From: Candidatus Acetothermia bacterium
GTDB lineage: Bacteria > Bipolaricaulota > Bipolaricaulia > RBG-16-55-9 > JANLFV01
Assembly: GCA_028275195.1 (NCBI GenBank)
Contig: JAPWVC010000048.1
Coordinates: 1-9,110, forward strand
Reading direction: 5' to 3'
Length of the DNA: 9,110 nt
Shown: piece by piece, positions 7,577-9,110 of the stretch
Layout of the letters: each line of letters opens with the position of its first letter
Position numbering within the stretch: position 1 is the first letter of the stretch
Made by a program: the position numbers and the translations under genes
The notes under the pieces: model-generated
Told to the model about the DNA's origin: nothing
Databases searched by the model: none
What the model saw: the letters and a program-made list of their open reading frames with translations, nothing else

Positions 7577-8416
7577 TTAGCCCTCCAGTCCCTCGAGGAA
7601 GGCCTCGATGTTCGGGCCGAGCAGCTCCGGGAGGTAGCCCCCTTCGAGGACGGCGAAGGCCGGGAGCTTGAGCCCGGCGACCCTCCGGCCGATCTCGCGA
7701 TAGGCAGAGGTGGAGAGCCCGAGCGAGGCCAAAGGGTCATCGCGATAGCCATCGAGCCCGAGCGAGAGGGCCACCTGCTCGGGGTTGAAGTCGCGGAGGG
7801 CCTGATGGAGGGCTTCATCCAGGGCCTCGAGGTAGAGCTTATCGCCGCAGTGGGCGGGGAGAGGGAAGTTCAGGCAGTTCCCGACCGAGCTGAGCCCCGT
7901 CCCGGGATAGAGAGGCGAGCGGTGGAGCGAGATATAGACGACCTGGGGGTCCCCCAGGAAGATATCTTGGGTCCCGTTCCCATGGTGACCGTCAATGTCC
8001 ACGATCAGTGTCCGCTTCCCGGACTTCCGCACCGCGACGGCAATATTATTGAAGTAGCAGAAGCCGCCTAGGAAATCCTTTCCCGCATGATGGCCCGGCG
8101 GGCGCATCAGAGAGAGGCCTCCGACACGAGAGGCCAGGATCGCCCCGCCGACGGCCAGTCGAGCGTAGTCATAGATCCCGGGATAGGCCGGGGAGTCATA
8201 GTCGAAGAATGTCCGGCCTTTCACGCTCTCGATCAGTCGAGGGGTGTGGACGAGAAGGAGGTCTTGCTCGCTCGCCGGCTCTGGCTCGAGGAACTCATAT
8301 CGCCCGCTCAAGCGGAGATAGGCCGCGGCCCGGCGGACCCGCTCCGGGCTCTCAGGATGGCCCGGCTCGGCGAACTCCAGGCACCGCTCGCTATAGATTA
8401 TCTTCATCATGCTCAT
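7577..8416 (-). CDS. Histone deacetylase-family zinc hydrolase (AcuC/acetylpolyamine amidohydrolase-like)
   Basis: An arginase/deacetylase-fold enzyme that removes acetyl or similar acyl groups from lysine side chains, polyamines or related amines; bacterial members include AcuC and acetylpolyamine amidohydrolases. The 279-residue protein has 'RPPGHHAGKDFLGGFCYFNN' with the His109-His110 dyad, 'VDIDGHHGNGT' with zinc ligands Asp142 and His144, 'SLHRSPLYPGTG', the third zinc ligand Asp222 in 'SLGLDGYRDDPLASLGLS', and Tyr261 in 'LEGGY'. All core residues are present. It is short for the family, without N- or C-terminal extensions. The segment before Asp222 reads SLGLD where many relatives have SAGFD. 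The start is uncertain: ATG codons at residues 1, 3 and 4 are all possible and none has a clear Shine-Dalgarno site; residue 4 is where the family fold begins ('MKIIYS'). It may be co-transcribed with the amidase 75 bases upstream and tldD 65 bases downstream. The substrate cannot be assigned. Confidence 0.92.
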   Translation of the reverse strand: MSMMKIIYSERCLEFAEPGHPESPERVRRAAAYLRLSGRYEFLEPEPASEQDLLLVHTPRLIESVKGRTFFDYDSPAYPGIYDYARLAVGGAILASRVGGLSLMRPPGHHAGKDFLGGFCYFNNIAVAVRKSGKRTLIVDIDGHHGNGTQDIFLGDPQVVYISLHRSPLYPGTGLSSVGNCLNFPLPAHCGDKLYLEALDEALHQALRDFNPEQVALSLGLDGYRDDPLASLGLSTSAYREIGRRVAGLKLPAFAVLEGGYLPELLGPNIEAFLEGLEG

Positions 8417-8491
8417 GGATCAGCTTGGGCAGGCGACTGACTATCCATAACCCCCCTCGAATTCTAGCAGCTCGGGGATCAGGGGCTTGAC

Positions 8492-9109
8492 TCAGCGCAG
8501 GCCGAGGAAGTCCTTGATCCCCTCGAGGATCGCCCTCGCGATCCGGTCCTGGTAGGCGAAGCTCTGGAGCTTGAGGGCCTCCTCGGGATTGGAGAGGAAG
8601 CCGACCTCGACTAATGCCGCCGGGACCTCAGCCCAACGCAGATAGAGCCGCTGATACTTCACCCCGCGGTCGGGCGAGCCGAGCCGGGCGACCATCGTCC
8701 TTTGGAGGGCCTGGGCGAGAAGAGAGCTCTTCCAATTCTTCCCCTTCCAGGTGTCGGGAAGGATGGTCTCGATCCCCTTGACCCGCCAATCACTGTGGAT
8801 ATTAGTATGGATGCTCACATAGAGGGCCGCGCCGAGGCGGTTAGCCAGGGCTGTCCGTTCCTCCAGGGGGATATAGACATCGGCCCGCCGGGTGAGGACG
8901 ATCTTCAGTTCCGGCTCGCCCAATGCCTCCAGCTCGACCAGCCGGGCGATCGCAAGGACGATATCCTTCTCTTGGACCCCCAGCCAGCCGACCCCGCCGG
9001 TGTCCCTCCCGCCATGGCCGGGATCGATCACGACGATGAACGGCCGAACTGGGGCGGAGGTGGCGGGGGAGGCGATGGGCAAAAGGCCCAATAGGATGAG
9101 GATTAGCAT
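8492..9109 (-). CDS. N-acetylmuramoyl-L-alanine amidase (Amidase_3), exported
   Basis: A zinc amidase that cuts the bond between MurNAc and the stem peptide of peptidoglycan, used in cell separation and wall turnover. The catalytic domain (about residues 22-204) shows the zinc ligands His32 in 'IDPGHGGRDTGG', Glu47 in 'VQEKDIVLAIA' and His101 in 'YVSIHTN', and the catalytic Glu168 in 'LVEVGFLSNPEE'. The 'TRRADVYIPLEERTALAN' stretch is also typical. Residues 1-19 are a hydrophobic segment ending in small residues, consistent with a signal peptide and action in the periplasm or wall. No cell-wall-binding domain is attached. The ATG lies one base from the window edge and the leader lacks the usual positive residues at its start, so the true start may be further upstream, outside the window. 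It is the first visible gene of the minus-strand run and marks the organism as having a murein wall. Confidence 0.92.
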   Translation of the reverse strand: MLILILLGLLPIASPATSAPVRPFIVVIDPGHGGRDTGGVGWLGVQEKDIVLAIARLVELEALGEPELKIVLTRRADVYIPLEERTALANRLGAALYVSIHTNIHSDWRVKGIETILPDTWKGKNWKSSLLAQALQRTMVARLGSPDRGVKYQRLYLRWAEVPAALVEVGFLSNPEEALKLQSFAYQDRIARAILEGIKDFLGLR

Positions 9110-9110
9110 C

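Noticed and set aside
8417..8491. A possible terminator or promoter between the amidase and deacetylase genes (C-rich and G-rich arms, TAGAAT)
   Set aside because: The arms pair only with a bulge around a long loop, there is no T-run, and no -35 box accompanies TAGAAT.

Overview
The window is a gene-dense, GC-rich stretch with seven protein genes, no RNA genes, no mobile elements and no CRISPR. Third codon positions are dominated by G and C, so many long shadow reading frames appear opposite the real genes. A peptidoglycan amidase and good Shine-Dalgarno sites point to a bacterium. HypB is of the kind best known from archaea (P-loop GAIGSGKT, no His-rich N-terminus). That mix would fit a deep-branching, possibly thermophilic or anaerobic, uncultured bacterial lineage; this placement is an inference and the sequence does not fix a taxon.

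Layout, left to right. (1) 1-2763, plus strand: a penicillin-acylase-family Ntn hydrolase whose 5' end lies outside the window. (2) 2764-2846: a convergent intergenic gap with a strong hairpin, probably a shared terminator. (3) 2847-3491, minus strand: hypB, a nickel-insertion GTPase with no other hyp or hydrogenase gene in view. (4) 3492-3697: a divergent regulatory region holding a candidate ilvE promoter, a small palindrome and the ilvE ribosome binding site. (5) 3698-4657, plus strand: ilvE, a branched-chain aminotransferase. (6) 4688-9109, minus strand: four genes in one direction, transcribed in the order cell-wall amidase, histone-deacetylase-like deacetylase, tldD, tldE. The gaps between them are about 75, 65 and 4 bases. 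tldD and tldE are clearly coupled; the two upstream genes may or may not share their transcript.

Functionally the window is mostly hydrolases and accessory metabolism. Two enzymes (the acylase and the amidase) probably act outside the cytoplasm. TldD/TldE is a cytoplasmic metalloprotease pair, the deacetylase acts on acetylated lysines or small amides, and HypB and IlvE serve nickel-enzyme maturation and amino-acid metabolism. All catalytic residues that I could check are present. I see no convincing new multi-gene system; the points that deserve a second look are the lone archaeal-type HypB, the TldD/E pair without a visible peptide substrate, and the divergent hypB-ilvE control region.
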